The notes under the pieces were generated by a model, which had not been told where the DNA came from, ran no database searches, and was given only the letters and a program-made list of their open reading frames with translations. Source: Desulfoscipio geothermicus (GTDB taxonomy: Bacteria > Bacillota > Desulfotomaculia > Desulfotomaculales > Desulfallaceae). Taken from it: a DNA stretch of 64,000 nucleotides. Positions 38,553 through 48,001 of the stretch are shown here, one piece after another. The stretch covers positions 62,001-126,000 of the forward strand of contig JAENZP010000007.1 in NCBI GenBank assembly GCA_016841205.1, read 5' to 3'. Every line of letters begins with the position of its first letter. Within the stretch, counting starts at the first letter, position 1. The position numbers and the translations under genes were made by a program.

Positions 38553-39293
38553 CTATAGTTTTAGAAACTTTTCGCGCACTTTAGCCTGTTCGCCACAGCA
38601 CATCGCACCTTCCGGACAAGGTCCCGATAGACAACCGGGGCCGGCATTCCGAAACAATTCTGGGGATTCCCGCCGCACCAGGCGCAGCATCTCGGTGGCA
38701 AGTGCACGGATTTCCCACTGTGCCCGGTTACAGCAACGAAGGGCAAAAAAGTGCAGCAACTCCCGTGCGTTCATGGTGACCACCAGCTTAGTTTCAGCTG
38801 CATTGGGCAGAATAAACCGGGCATCTTCCCGAGCCGCATCACCGTAGCAGGCCAGTTTTTCCAGCCACCCGTCATACCATTGCTGCATTATTGCCATTTG
38901 CCTGGCATATTCCTGGACATCAGCGGCACCCAAGGCGGCAATGCGCGGTGGAATTATATAATTAAACACACCATCTGCTTTGGCTGCACTATCTTCACTT
39001 ACATATCGCTGGGACTTTACACTGAAGCTCGCAATTCGATGCCTGGTTATTTGTGCTAAAAGACTTCGGGATACTCCCTCCACCCCAAAAGTAAAGCTAG
39101 CATGCTCCACAGGCGTTAGATGCCCCATATCAGCCAGTTTGCGCACGAAATGCGATTGATCCCGCTCGGTAACACCCTTCTGCAGTTCTCCTATATCAGC
39201 GGATGAATAACAAAGCTTGGCCGCTAAAGCCACCAACTGCTCAGGATTATGGGTATATTGCAGTAATTCCACCCGCAACTCAGTTCTCCCCAT
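38553..39293 (-). CDS. thyX: FAD-dependent thymidylate synthase ThyX
   Basis: ThyX motif RHRIASFSVKSQRY. Confidence 0.95.
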   Translation of the reverse strand: MGRTELRVELLQYTHNPEQLVALAAKLCYSSADIGELQKGVTERDQSHFVRKLADMGHLTPVEHASFTFGVEGVSRSLLAQITRHRIASFSVKSQRYVSEDSAAKADGVFNYIIPPRIAALGAADVQEYARQMAIMQQWYDGWLEKLACYGDAAREDARFILPNAAETKLVVTMNARELLHFFALRCCNRAQWEIRALATEMLRLVRRESPELFRNAGPGCLSGPCPEGAMCCGEQAKVREKFLKL

Positions 39294-39346
39294 AACATTG
39301 TTCCCCCAAAAACTATTTATATAATGCTATCCAGATACAATCAAAT

Positions 39347-39772
39347 TCAACTTTCAACATCCGTCACCAATTCCTGCTTGATAACTTCCCGAGCCAAACT
39401 TAATATTTCCTCCAACCTGGGCCAATCTCGTTGTAGATACAGGTAACCTACCAAGCTTTCAAAACCGGTGCTATGCCGGTATTCAATTATACTGTCGCCT
39501 CTTGGTGCATGACCGGGCTTGGCATTGCGCCCGCGGCGGGCCACCGCTTCCTCGGCTTTATTAAGGTGTCCGTCCAGGGCGCGGAAAACCCTAGCTTGGG
39601 TAGATGCCCTTACATGCCTCACTGCCTCCCGGTGTAATTTATTAACATTAGTTATACCCTGGTTGACAAGATACTCCCGTACCGCCAGTTCGTATACCGC
39701 ATCCCCGATATAAGCCAAAACCAAAGAGGACACTTCCCGTGGATCAATGTTTGCAACCATTTTCCCAAACAT
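39347..39772 (-). CDS. mrnC: Mini-ribonuclease 3
   Basis: LVLAYIGDAVYELAVREYLV..RRGRNAK. Confidence 0.94.
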   Translation of the reverse strand: MFGKMVANIDPREVSSLVLAYIGDAVYELAVREYLVNQGITNVNKLHREAVRHVRASTQARVFRALDGHLNKAEEAVARRGRNAKPGHAPRGDSIIEYRHSTGFESLVGYLYLQRDWPRLEEILSLAREVIKQELVTDVES

Positions 39773-39774
39773 GT

Positions 39775-41232
39775 TTACGCCTGTTTCTTCCAGCGCACAC
39801 CGCCGGGGGTATCTTCAAGCGCAATACCTAACTCCTTCAACCGGTCACGTAAACGATCAGCAGTAGGCCAGTCTTTATTTTGGCGTGCTGTTTGTCTTAT
39901 CTCAATAATCAAATTAATTAAATCCTCCACCAGTGTTTCTTTTTCCTCATCTTTGTCTTCCCGCAAAATATCGCCACCGACACCAGTTTTAAATATTCCC
40001 AGTACGCCGTTAAACTGAAGAAACATCTGCCGGGCTTTCTGTAACGCAGCTATTCTTTCGGCTAAGCTGGGAAAATCGCTCTTTTGCAAGTAACTATTCA
40101 CTTCCCGGGCAAGATCAAACATCATGCCAATGGCCAGAGCAGTATTAAAATCGTCATCCATAGCCTTTTCAAATTCGAGTAGTATTTCTTCTAAACGAGA
40201 GACTAAGACAGGATCAGGCTTTGCCTCGCAACCGGATTCCCGCCCCGCCAGAGCCTCATCAAGTAAACGCAGGCTTGTTTTTATGCGCCCCAGTCCTCTT
40301 TGAGCAGTGGCTAGTTTTTCATCATCAAAGTCTAGAGGACTACGATAATGTGTCCCCAGCAGGTAAAAACGCACCACCTCGGGCGCAAACTTGTTCAAAA
40401 TATCACGCACTAGAAAAAAATTGCCTAAGGACTTGCTCATTTTTTCCTGGTTTACAGTAATAAATCCATTATGCATCCAATATCGGGCAAAGGACTGGCC
40501 GGTGGCAGCCTCAGTTTGAGCAATCTCATTTTCATGGTGGGGAAAGATTAAGTCGAACCCACCACCGTGAATATCAAAGTTAATACCCAGATATTTGAGC
40601 GCCATGGCGGAACACTCAATATGCCAGCCCGGCCTACCCTCACTCCAAGGACTGTCCCAGGCTGGTTCACCTGGCTTTGTGGATTTCCATAGTGCAAAGT
40701 CCATAGGATCGTTTTTTCGTGCATCAATCTCCACCCTGGCACCAGCCTGCATATCTTCCAGAGTTCGCCCGGACAATTTACCGTAACCGGCAAACTTGTG
40801 CACATTATAATAAACGTCGCCATCTACCACGTAAGCAAAGCCCTTGTCCACCAGTGTTCCAACTAACTCGATAATCTCGGCGATATGACCGGACACTTTT
40901 GGATGAATGTCCGCCCGCAATACATTTAACGCATCGGCATCCTTAAAATATTCACCGATATAGCGTTCGGCCAGAACCAGGGGATCATCCCCTTCTTCCC
41001 GGGCCCTGTTAATTATCTTATCATCAATATCTGTAAAGTTTTGGACATATAATACATTGAATCCTCGATATTTTAGGTACCGGCGTACCGTATCAAAAAA
41101 CACGATAGGCCGGGCATTACCCAGATGGATATAATTGTAAGTGGTTGGACCGCAAACATATATGGCCACTTTGCCCGGCTGCCGGGGTATAAACTCTTCC
41201 TTTTTTCTAGTCAAGGTATTATATATACGCAT
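39775..41232 (-). CDS. cysS: Cysteinyl-tRNA synthetase
   Basis: VYVCGPTTYNYIHLGNARP-type region; KMSKSLGNF. Confidence 0.98.
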   Translation of the reverse strand: MRIYNTLTRKKEEFIPRQPGKVAIYVCGPTTYNYIHLGNARPIVFFDTVRRYLKYRGFNVLYVQNFTDIDDKIINRAREEGDDPLVLAERYIGEYFKDADALNVLRADIHPKVSGHIAEIIELVGTLVDKGFAYVVDGDVYYNVHKFAGYGKLSGRTLEDMQAGARVEIDARKNDPMDFALWKSTKPGEPAWDSPWSEGRPGWHIECSAMALKYLGINFDIHGGGFDLIFPHHENEIAQTEAATGQSFARYWMHNGFITVNQEKMSKSLGNFFLVRDILNKFAPEVVRFYLLGTHYRSPLDFDDEKLATAQRGLGRIKTSLRLLDEALAGRESGCEAKPDPVLVSRLEEILLEFEKAMDDDFNTALAIGMMFDLAREVNSYLQKSDFPSLAERIAALQKARQMFLQFNGVLGIFKTGVGGDILREDKDEEKETLVEDLINLIIEIRQTARQNKDWPTADRLRDRLKELGIALEDTPGGVRWKKQA

Positions 41233-41650
41233 AATCCAATAATTCCCGTTCCTTTCTCCACTAACTGGTATTCATCATTTTTTATCTGATAATACCAGTT
41301 CCACTTCATTAACAGCTTTCCAAGTTATTACGCCATTCCAGTCAAAGCCAAGCCGGCCGGCAAAGACTCCTTCTTTACTTCCGATGAGTGCATTAAATCA
41401 TTATCCTCGCTATACAAACGACAAATTTACCACTATTACGAGGGACAAAAGCCGGTTAAACGCAGCTGAGAATGCCCATCTATCTATATGTAAAAGTCCT
41501 GTTGGGTTTATGCAAATCCAATCCGATCAATATGACGGTTCAACTCCCATAATTATGTATGCTTTTTCGACACCTAATTATAGCACTGCGTAGCATTTAT
41601 AAGCAACTTGTTGCACTAATATTCCAGTCAATAAAGCTGGTTAAGAATTA

Positions 41651-41685
41651 AAGCCGTACCCCGCAAATTGTTTAGGATACGGCTT
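41651..41685 (-). terminator. Terminator-like hairpin after ispF
   Basis: AAGCCGTA ... TACGGCTT stem 25 bp past the ispF stop. Confidence 0.6.
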
Positions 41686-41709
41686 AATGATTTACCCACT
41701 AGACTGTGC

Positions 41710-42201
41710 TCATTCAAAGCCAGACACATTTGTATTATAAACACAAGCCACCGCCTGGGCAGCAATACCTTCACCCCGTCCGGCGAACCCCAATCTTTCC
41801 GTAGTTGTAGCCTTAATGCTAACTAATTCTGTAGCCACACCCATTTCCCGGGCCATATTAATCCGCATTTGCTCTATATAAGGGGATATCTTGGGAGCCT
41901 GAGCAATAACCACGGCATCCACATTGCCTAACATCCAGAACCGATTATTAAGATGATTAATCACCCTTTTCAATAGCACCAGACTAGAGATACCATGATA
42001 TTGTCGGTCAGTATCGGGAAAATGCATGCCTATATCACCAAACCCGGCGGCACCCAGCAAAGCGTCCATTACAGCATGCACCAGCACATCAGCATCCGAA
42101 TGGCCTTGTAGTCCCATATGATAGGGCACTTTCACCCCACCCAGAATCAATGGCCGTCCCACCACTAGCTTGTGCACATCATATCCAATACCCACCCTCA
42201 T
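41710..42201 (-). CDS. ispF: MECDP synthase IspF
   Basis: MRVGIGYDVHKLVVGRPLILGGV..GHSDADVLVHAVMDALLGA. Confidence 0.98.
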   Translation of the reverse strand: MRVGIGYDVHKLVVGRPLILGGVKVPYHMGLQGHSDADVLVHAVMDALLGAAGFGDIGMHFPDTDRQYHGISSLVLLKRVINHLNNRFWMLGNVDAVVIAQAPKISPYIEQMRINMAREMGVATELVSIKATTTERLGFAGRGEGIAAQAVACVYNTNVSGFE

Positions 42202-42220
42202 TTAGCAACCTCCTATAGGG

Positions 42221-42931
42221 TCAGGCTTTAACTTTATTAATATTATCGACATGTTTACACATTAACGACTTGACTAGCTCTAAATCCTCAGGGGTAGTAA
42301 TTTTTATATTTGTATAATCACCCCGCACCAACTTGACGGGATAACCCAAGCGTTCCACCAGGGAAGCATCATCAGTGCCCGCAAAACCATCCAGAGCGGC
42401 TGCCCGATGTGCTTCGACCAGCAGTTGATACTTAAACACCTGAGGCGTTTGCACCTGCCACAGTCTGTCCCGCGGCAGGGTTTCCCTAACCAGATCTTGT
42501 TCGCCTGCTACTTTAATGGTATCCTTGGCAGGTACCGCCAGGGTGGCAGCCCCCCACTGCCGGGCTTGGCGAATCGTTTCCCGAATTCTTTCAGGCCTAA
42601 TTAATGGACGTGCGCCATCATGCACCACCACGAGTTCAGCAGTGACAGGCAAAGCCATCAAACCAAGCATAACGGAATCCCCTCGACTGGCACCACCCGG
42701 AATAATTTTTAAATGAACCCCTTGCATAAACTTACTCAGCAATGACTGAAAGTTTTCTTCTTCACCCGGCGTCACCACAAGAATAATACCGTCCACCGGT
42801 ACTACCTGCAAAGCCAGTAGCGCGTGAGCCACCACCGGCCGCCCCGCGAGGTCAAACAACTGTTTATTTACTCCAACCCCCATGCGGGTACTCCGGCCGG
42901 CCGCAGCTACCAACGCATAAATGCTACCCAA
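42221..42931 (-). CDS. ispD: CDP-ME synthase IspD
   Basis: LVAAAGRSTRMGVGVNKQLFDLAGRPVVAHAL..VVHDGARPLI. Confidence 0.97.
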   Translation of the reverse strand: MGSIYALVAAAGRSTRMGVGVNKQLFDLAGRPVVAHALLALQVVPVDGIILVVTPGEEENFQSLLSKFMQGVHLKIIPGGASRGDSVMLGLMALPVTAELVVVHDGARPLIRPERIRETIRQARQWGAATLAVPAKDTIKVAGEQDLVRETLPRDRLWQVQTPQVFKYQLLVEAHRAAALDGFAGTDDASLVERLGYPVKLVRGDYTNIKITTPEDLELVKSLMCKHVDNINKVKA

Positions 42932-44066
42932 GCATTTTCACCTCTTCATAACTATGGGCTTCATGCTTGAGATCACCTCGCCGGTCCGATTTATGTTTGG
43001 CAAATATCATGCGCCCGGCCGCCGTTTGCAGTACACTGGTCACCAATACAGTGATGGTTTGGTGCATATGCGACTTGCCTCCATCCACTACAATCATAGT
43101 GCCGTCATCCAGGTAAGCTACACCCTGTCCGGATTCCTTACCCTCTTTAACTACCTGCACCACCATTTCCTCGCCTGGCAGCACAACCGGCTTAACAGCG
43201 TTAGCCAGTTCATTTATATTTAATACCTTTACGCCGTGCAGTTCTGCCACCTTATTTAAGTTAAAATCATTGGTCATTATTTTAGCTCCCAGTTTCTGGG
43301 CCAGCTTAACCAGCTTTGTATCCACCTCCAGGTTATCGTCAATACCTTTGGTGTTATCATAAATCACCACTTTAACTGTTGAACCCTTGCGTAAATTATT
43401 TAAAATATCCAGCCCACGGCGTCCCCGGTTGCGCTTAAGCAAATCTGATGAATCCGCTATATGACGTAATTCCTCCAACACAAAGCCCGGCACCACCAAG
43501 GTCCCTTCAATGAAACCGCTAACTGATAAATCGGCAATCCTGCCGTCAATAATTACACTGGTGTCAAGGATCTTTTGCATATCGCTTTGTTTCGCCTCTG
43601 AGGCAGTTTTGTCCTTACTTCCACCCAAGCGGGGTATGTTATTAAAAAAACTCATTATTTCTTCACGCTTTTTAACACTTATCGTCATTCCCAAGTAACC
43701 AAGCAACAAAGTTATAGCTATTAAGATTATCTTTCCTAGAAAACCCATAGATGAAAAAACTAAACCTAATAGATTAGCTATAATAAGTCCGATAATAAGT
43801 CCAACTGAACCCATGACCAAGTCTTGCACCGGCGTTTTACTGAGCATTTGTTCCAGCAAGGCCGTCAGCCACAGGGAAAACCGGATCAGCCAGGGTGTTA
43901 ATAAAATACCCAACACCAGACCGATCAGTGCACCCAGACCTATAATGCCAAATTTCATAGCATCATTAAGGGGCAACAAGTCTAATCCCGATAGATACCG
44001 GCCCAAATAACCACCACCGGCGGAAAATAATACCACAATAAGTATAAATACCAACTTTCTAACCAT
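42924..44066 (-). CDS. PIN/TRAM domain membrane protein (YacL-like)
   Basis: N-terminal TM segments; PIN LDTSVIIDGRIADL; C-terminal TRAM-like region. Confidence 0.9.
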   Translation of the reverse strand: MVRKLVFILIVVLFSAGGGYLGRYLSGLDLLPLNDAMKFGIIGLGALIGLVLGILLTPWLIRFSLWLTALLEQMLSKTPVQDLVMGSVGLIIGLIIANLLGLVFSSMGFLGKIILIAITLLLGYLGMTISVKKREEIMSFFNNIPRLGGSKDKTASEAKQSDMQKILDTSVIIDGRIADLSVSGFIEGTLVVPGFVLEELRHIADSSDLLKRNRGRRGLDILNNLRKGSTVKVVIYDNTKGIDDNLEVDTKLVKLAQKLGAKIMTNDFNLNKVAELHGVKVLNINELANAVKPVVLPGEEMVVQVVKEGKESGQGVAYLDDGTMIVVDGGKSHMHQTITVLVTSVLQTAAGRMIFAKHKSDRRGDLKHEAHSYEEVKMLG

Positions 44067-44200
44067 GCTTATATCACCTCCCCATTGGTTAATTATTATT
44101 TACACCTGTATTATATTCTATTATGGATGATTTAAAAGTTTGTTTCAACCATTTTGGTGATTTTTTCCGGCTCGTAAAAATACGTCAGTTTCCTGACGTA

Positions 44201-44677
44201 TTACGCAAAAACTCCCTCAAGCATGGATTTTGTCTTATCCTCACCCAACTCGGTAGCCAGCACCAACTCACTGATCAGTATTTGCCTGGCGTTTTCCAGC
44301 ATTTTTCGTTCACCTGAAGAAAGGCCTTTTTCCTTATCTCTCTTAACCAGGTTTCTTACAACCTCCGCAACCTCATATATATTACCGCTCTTTATTTTTT
44401 CCAGGTTTGCACGATAACGCCTGTTCCAGTTGTCTGACATACTAGTGGATTGCTCACGTAAAATATGAAAAACCCGCTGCACCCCATCATTGTCAATAAC
44501 CTGGCGCAACCCCACCTCTTCACAATTAGAAATGGGTATCATTACCTTCATATCACCAACCGGCAACCTAAGGATATAGTACTGTCTTGTTTCCCCGAGG
44601 ACTTCCTTCTCCTCAATGGCTTCGATAATCCCGGCACCGTGCATAGGATAAACAACTTTATCTCCAATTTTAAACAA
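44201..44677 (-). CDS. CarD family transcriptional regulator
   Basis: FKIGDKVVYPMHGAGIIEAIEEKEVLGETRQYYILRLPVGDMKVMIP; TTG start inferred from GGAGG RBS. Confidence 0.9.
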   Translation of the reverse strand: MFKIGDKVVYPMHGAGIIEAIEEKEVLGETRQYYILRLPVGDMKVMIPISNCEEVGLRQVIDNDGVQRVFHILREQSTSMSDNWNRRYRANLEKIKSGNIYEVAEVVRNLVKRDKEKGLSSGERKMLENARQILISELVLATELGEDKTKSMLEGVFA

Positions 44678-44708
44678 TTCACGGACCTCCTTACCATATT
44701 CATAAAAT

Positions 44709-44737
44709 AATATACCACAAAAATAAGATATTGTCAA
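44709..44737 (-). promoter_or_regulatory. Putative sigma-A promoter of carD
   Basis: Minus strand TTGACA-N17-TATATT. Confidence 0.75.
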
Positions 44738-44801
44738 GGAAATCTATTATTTTAGCACAGCGCCAACATTGTGTCAATAATATTTTTTAAAGTTCACCGG
44801 T

Positions 44802-44831
44802 TTGACAGGATATGTTGCTCACCGTTATAAT
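44802..44831 (+). promoter_or_regulatory. Putative sigma-A promoter of the plus-strand gene at 44870
   Basis: TTGACA-N18-TATAAT. Confidence 0.75.
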
Positions 44832-44869
44832 TATTGCAAGGTTATAAAATATTGAAGGGGTGAAACCGT

Positions 44870-45268
44870 TTGCTAAAAGATATAGTTTATGACGAATTTC
44901 AACATACGGTTTCTGAAACACTGCTCTGCAATCGGAGCATCCTGGACCTGCTGGCCAAATCGCAAGAAACCAACGCCAGAATGAACCGGGCCATCATTAA
45001 ATCAGTAACCAGCTGCGGGTGTTTAAAAATAAACGCGGCTAAAAAGAAAATACCACTCGAAACATCACTAGCGGAATTAAAAAGTTTATTAGAATCACAT
45101 TTGGAAGGCGAGTTGTGTGATAGCTGTCGGGAAACTGTAGAATTAGAGATGGGACGCGCCCTCTTTTACTTAGCGGCTCTGTGTAATTTACTTGATTTAA
45201 ACATGTATGATATTTTAATCAAGGAACAAAAAAAACTAAAAGCTCTGGGATTATATAACTTAGCCTGA
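44870..45268 (+). CDS. Conserved hypothetical protein with SCGC and CDSC motifs (of the kind annotated DUF1573 in Desulfotomaculum-type genomes, from memory)
   Basis: Own consensus promoter, GGGG RBS, downstream terminator hairpin. Confidence 0.8.
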   Translation: MLKDIVYDEFQHTVSETLLCNRSILDLLAKSQETNARMNRAIIKSVTSCGCLKINAAKKKIPLETSLAELKSLLESHLEGELCDSCRETVELEMGRALFYLAALCNLLDLNMYDILIKEQKKLKALGLYNLA

Positions 45269-45312
45269 CCAGCTTTTATGTAAAAACAGCTATTCTATGT
45301 TTTTTACATGAC

Positions 45313-45345
45313 ATTGAAGGCATGACCTCGAGCCACGCCTTCAAT
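45313..45345. terminator. Bidirectional terminator-like hairpin between the 44870 gene and disA
   Basis: ATTGAAGGC ... GCCTTCAAT followed by attttaatt. Confidence 0.65.
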
Positions 45346-45356
45346 ATTTTAATTAT

Positions 45357-46418
45357 TTACACGTAACGTTCCTGAGTAAGCTGATCCCGATACCTCAGCA
45401 GCCCTTCCTTTATTGAACGTGCCCTAACCTCACCAATTCCCTCCACGGCATCCAATTCCTCAATAGTTGCTCCAAGTACTTTTCGTAACGATCCAAATTC
45501 CCGCACTAAGTTTTCCACCACCTGCAGAGGCAGTCGGGGGATTTTTTCTAAAATACGATAGCCACGCGGCACTACACTCTGGTCAAGTATGCTGGTACTG
45601 CCCGGGTGTCCCAATGCGCGAGCCACCAGAGTAAGATCCAACAAATCTTCGGCGGGCCAGCTGCCAATCATCTCCAGGACACTTTCCGGCGATTTTTCCC
45701 CACTTAAAGTAGCGTAATCCTGAATAATTAAACGTCCTTCATCCTCCACATTGGCTACCAATTCCTCAAGTTGCATGGTAATTAAGCGTCCCTCTGTGCC
45801 TAGTTCACTTATATATCGTTTGATTTCCTTATCCACCCGTAAAACCATTTCTGTTCTTTGAATGGCCTTAGCTACATCGAACAGTGTTACAGCCTCTTCA
45901 AATTCCAACATACTTAAATTAACCACTACCCGAGTTAATACATGACGGTATTTCTCCAAAGTCTGCATAGCCTGATTGGCTTTGGTAATAATAACTCCCG
46001 ATTCCCGAAGCACATATTTTATATTACCTTTATAAATAGTAATAATGCTGCGCCGCTGGGAGATAGAAATGACCAGAGCACCTGTTTGTTTAGCCACCCG
46101 TTCAGCCGTACGGTGCCGAATACCCGTCTCACCGGATGGGATACTTAGATTGGGGATCAATTGGGTGTTAGCCGCAATAATTTTTTTAACATCTTCGCCA
46201 ATAATGATAGCCCCGTCCATTTTAGCCAACTCATAAAGATTAGCCGGAGTAAAGTTGGCATTAATGGCAAACCCATCCTCCGCTAGTTCCATAATCTCGG
46301 GACTATCACTAATAACCAGCAACCCCCCGGTTTTAGCCCGTAAAATATTTTCCATGCCATCCCGCAACGGCGTACCCGGCGCAACCATCCGCAGAACTTT
46401 GAGTAAAGTATCTTCCAA
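45357..46418 (-). CDS. disA: Diadenylate cyclase / DNA integrity scanning protein DisA
   Basis: MDGAIIIGEDVKKIIAANTQLIPN..ETGIRHRTAERVAKQT. Confidence 0.97.
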   Translation of the reverse strand: MEDTLLKVLRMVAPGTPLRDGMENILRAKTGGLLVISDSPEIMELAEDGFAINANFTPANLYELAKMDGAIIIGEDVKKIIAANTQLIPNLSIPSGETGIRHRTAERVAKQTGALVISISQRRSIITIYKGNIKYVLRESGVIITKANQAMQTLEKYRHVLTRVVVNLSMLEFEEAVTLFDVAKAIQRTEMVLRVDKEIKRYISELGTEGRLITMQLEELVANVEDEGRLIIQDYATLSGEKSPESVLEMIGSWPAEDLLDLTLVARALGHPGSTSILDQSVVPRGYRILEKIPRLPLQVVENLVREFGSLRKVLGATIEELDAVEGIGEVRARSIKEGLLRYRDQLTQERYV

Positions 46419-46465
46419 TTTTCTCCCCCCTTTAAAGCCCCGGTTTATGTAAAATTCTACTCACA

Positions 46466-47815
46466 TTAAAACACTAGGTCAAATGCTTCAGCTAGCGTAG
46501 CCACTTCCTTTGTCTCCAGCTCACCTATTTCAGGCAAGCCCTTTTGCCTGGGGACAATGCAACAGCCAAAACCCAACTGAGCAGCTTGACTAATTCTTTT
46601 ATCCAGTGCGGTAACCGGCCTGATTTCACCTGTCAACCCAAGCTCACCCATGACTACCACGCGCCCGTCAATTGCGCGTTCCCGAAAACTAGAAGCCAGC
46701 GCCATGGCAATACCCAGATCGGCTGCCGGTTCATCTATGCGCACACCACCCACCACATTAACGTAAGCATCACAGTTGCCCAGCATCAACCCCAAGCGCT
46801 TTTCCAACACTGCCATTATTAACGCCACCCGGTTATGGTCCACACCGGCAGTCATGCGCCTAGGCGTACCAAAGGAAGTAGGACATACCAAAGCCTGGAT
46901 CTCCACCAGCAGCGGGCGGGTACCCTCCATCGTCGGTACCACTACTGTTCCAGCCACATTTCTGAAGGCATGGTCCATTAAAAAAAAGGAGGATGGATTG
47001 GCCACCTCCTGTAAGCCAATACCAGACATCTCAAAAACACCAATTTCATTGGTAGAACCAAAGCGGTTTTTAACCCCGCGCAATATCCTAAATGTTTGGT
47101 GGCGCTCACCTTCAAAGTATAACACCACATCCACCATGTGCTCCATAACCCGGGGACCGGCGATCATGCCCTCCTTGGTCACATGTCCCACGACAAAAAC
47201 AGACACTGATTGCTTTTTGGCCCATTGCATTAGCCGAGCGGTACAACCGCGTACCTGGCTAACACTTCCGGGGGCAGATGTTATATCGGAAATATACATA
47301 GTCTGGATAGAATCCACCACTATCAGTAAAGGATTTACCTTCGCCACTTGCTCTTCCACAGCTTCTAGATTGGTTTGGGGATATACATAAAGTTCGTCAC
47401 TGTTTACCCCAAGCCGGTCGGCCCTTAGTTTAATCTGGTGGGGTGATTCTTCTCCTGATACATAAAGTACCCGATGTCCAGCGGAACCAATAGCACCGGC
47501 TACTTGTAGAAGCAAGGTAGATTTGCCAATGCCAGGATCACCACCCAATAAAATTAGCGAACCCGGCACCACACCGCCACCCAGCACACGATCCAATTCA
47601 GCCATACCTGTAGACCGGCGATCACTGTCTACCAGCGGAACCTCAATAAGTGGCCTAGGCTCTACCTGGCGTTCTATCGACCGGTGGTTCCGAGGTGATG
47701 CAACAACCTCCTCAACGTAAGTGTTCCACGCACCGCAACCGGAGCAGCGACCCATCCAGCGGGCAGTAAAATGCCCGCACTCTTGGCAATAGTAACCAGG
47801 TTTTTTAGTAGACAC
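46466..47815 (-). CDS. radA: DNA repair protein RadA
   Basis: CQECGHFTARWMGRCSGCGAWNT zinc motif; GGDPGIGKSTLLLQ; KNRFGSTNE. Confidence 0.98.
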   Translation of the reverse strand: MSTKKPGYYCQECGHFTARWMGRCSGCGAWNTYVEEVVASPRNHRSIERQVEPRPLIEVPLVDSDRRSTGMAELDRVLGGGVVPGSLILLGGDPGIGKSTLLLQVAGAIGSAGHRVLYVSGEESPHQIKLRADRLGVNSDELYVYPQTNLEAVEEQVAKVNPLLIVVDSIQTMYISDITSAPGSVSQVRGCTARLMQWAKKQSVSVFVVGHVTKEGMIAGPRVMEHMVDVVLYFEGERHQTFRILRGVKNRFGSTNEIGVFEMSGIGLQEVANPSSFFLMDHAFRNVAGTVVVPTMEGTRPLLVEIQALVCPTSFGTPRRMTAGVDHNRVALIMAVLEKRLGLMLGNCDAYVNVVGGVRIDEPAADLGIAMALASSFRERAIDGRVVVMGELGLTGEIRPVTALDKRISQAAQLGFGCCIVPRQKGLPEIGELETKEVATLAEAFDLVF

Positions 47816-47845
47816 AATAATTCTCCCAAGTAAAATTATCTAATT

Positions 47846-47874
47846 ATTATACCATAGTATATCCATCGTTGTAA
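47846..47874 (-). promoter_or_regulatory. Putative sigma-A promoter of radA-disA
   Basis: Minus strand TTACAA-N17-TATAAT with TG upstream of the -10. Confidence 0.7.
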
Positions 47875-47911
47875 GTGAAAATGGTCATGTGCTGTATGTG
47901 AAAATAGTCAT
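47870..47911. repeat. Two 19-bp imperfect direct repeats TGTAAGTGAAAATGGTCAT / TGTATGTGAAAATAGTCAT
   Basis: Direct reading; 17/19 matching, 23-bp period. Confidence 0.9.
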
Positions 47912-47933
47912 AATCATTATTATGTTTAAATTA

Positions 47934-47971
47934 AGAGGAGTAAAAGATATTTAATATCCTTTTACTCCTCT
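47934..47971 (-). terminator. Hairpin downstream of clpC (13-bp stem)
   Basis: AGAGGAGTAAAAG ... CTTTTACTCCTCT. Confidence 0.65.
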
Positions 47972-48001
47972 GCAAATGTTCTCCATATTACAACGACACA
48001 A

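Noticed and set aside
41384-41593. 69-aa plus-strand ORF between ispF and cysS
   Set aside because: No RBS, no recognisable family, opposite to local transcription
41233-41700. T-box leader for cysS
   Set aside because: No AGGGUGGUACCGCG-type sequence on the minus strand in the gap
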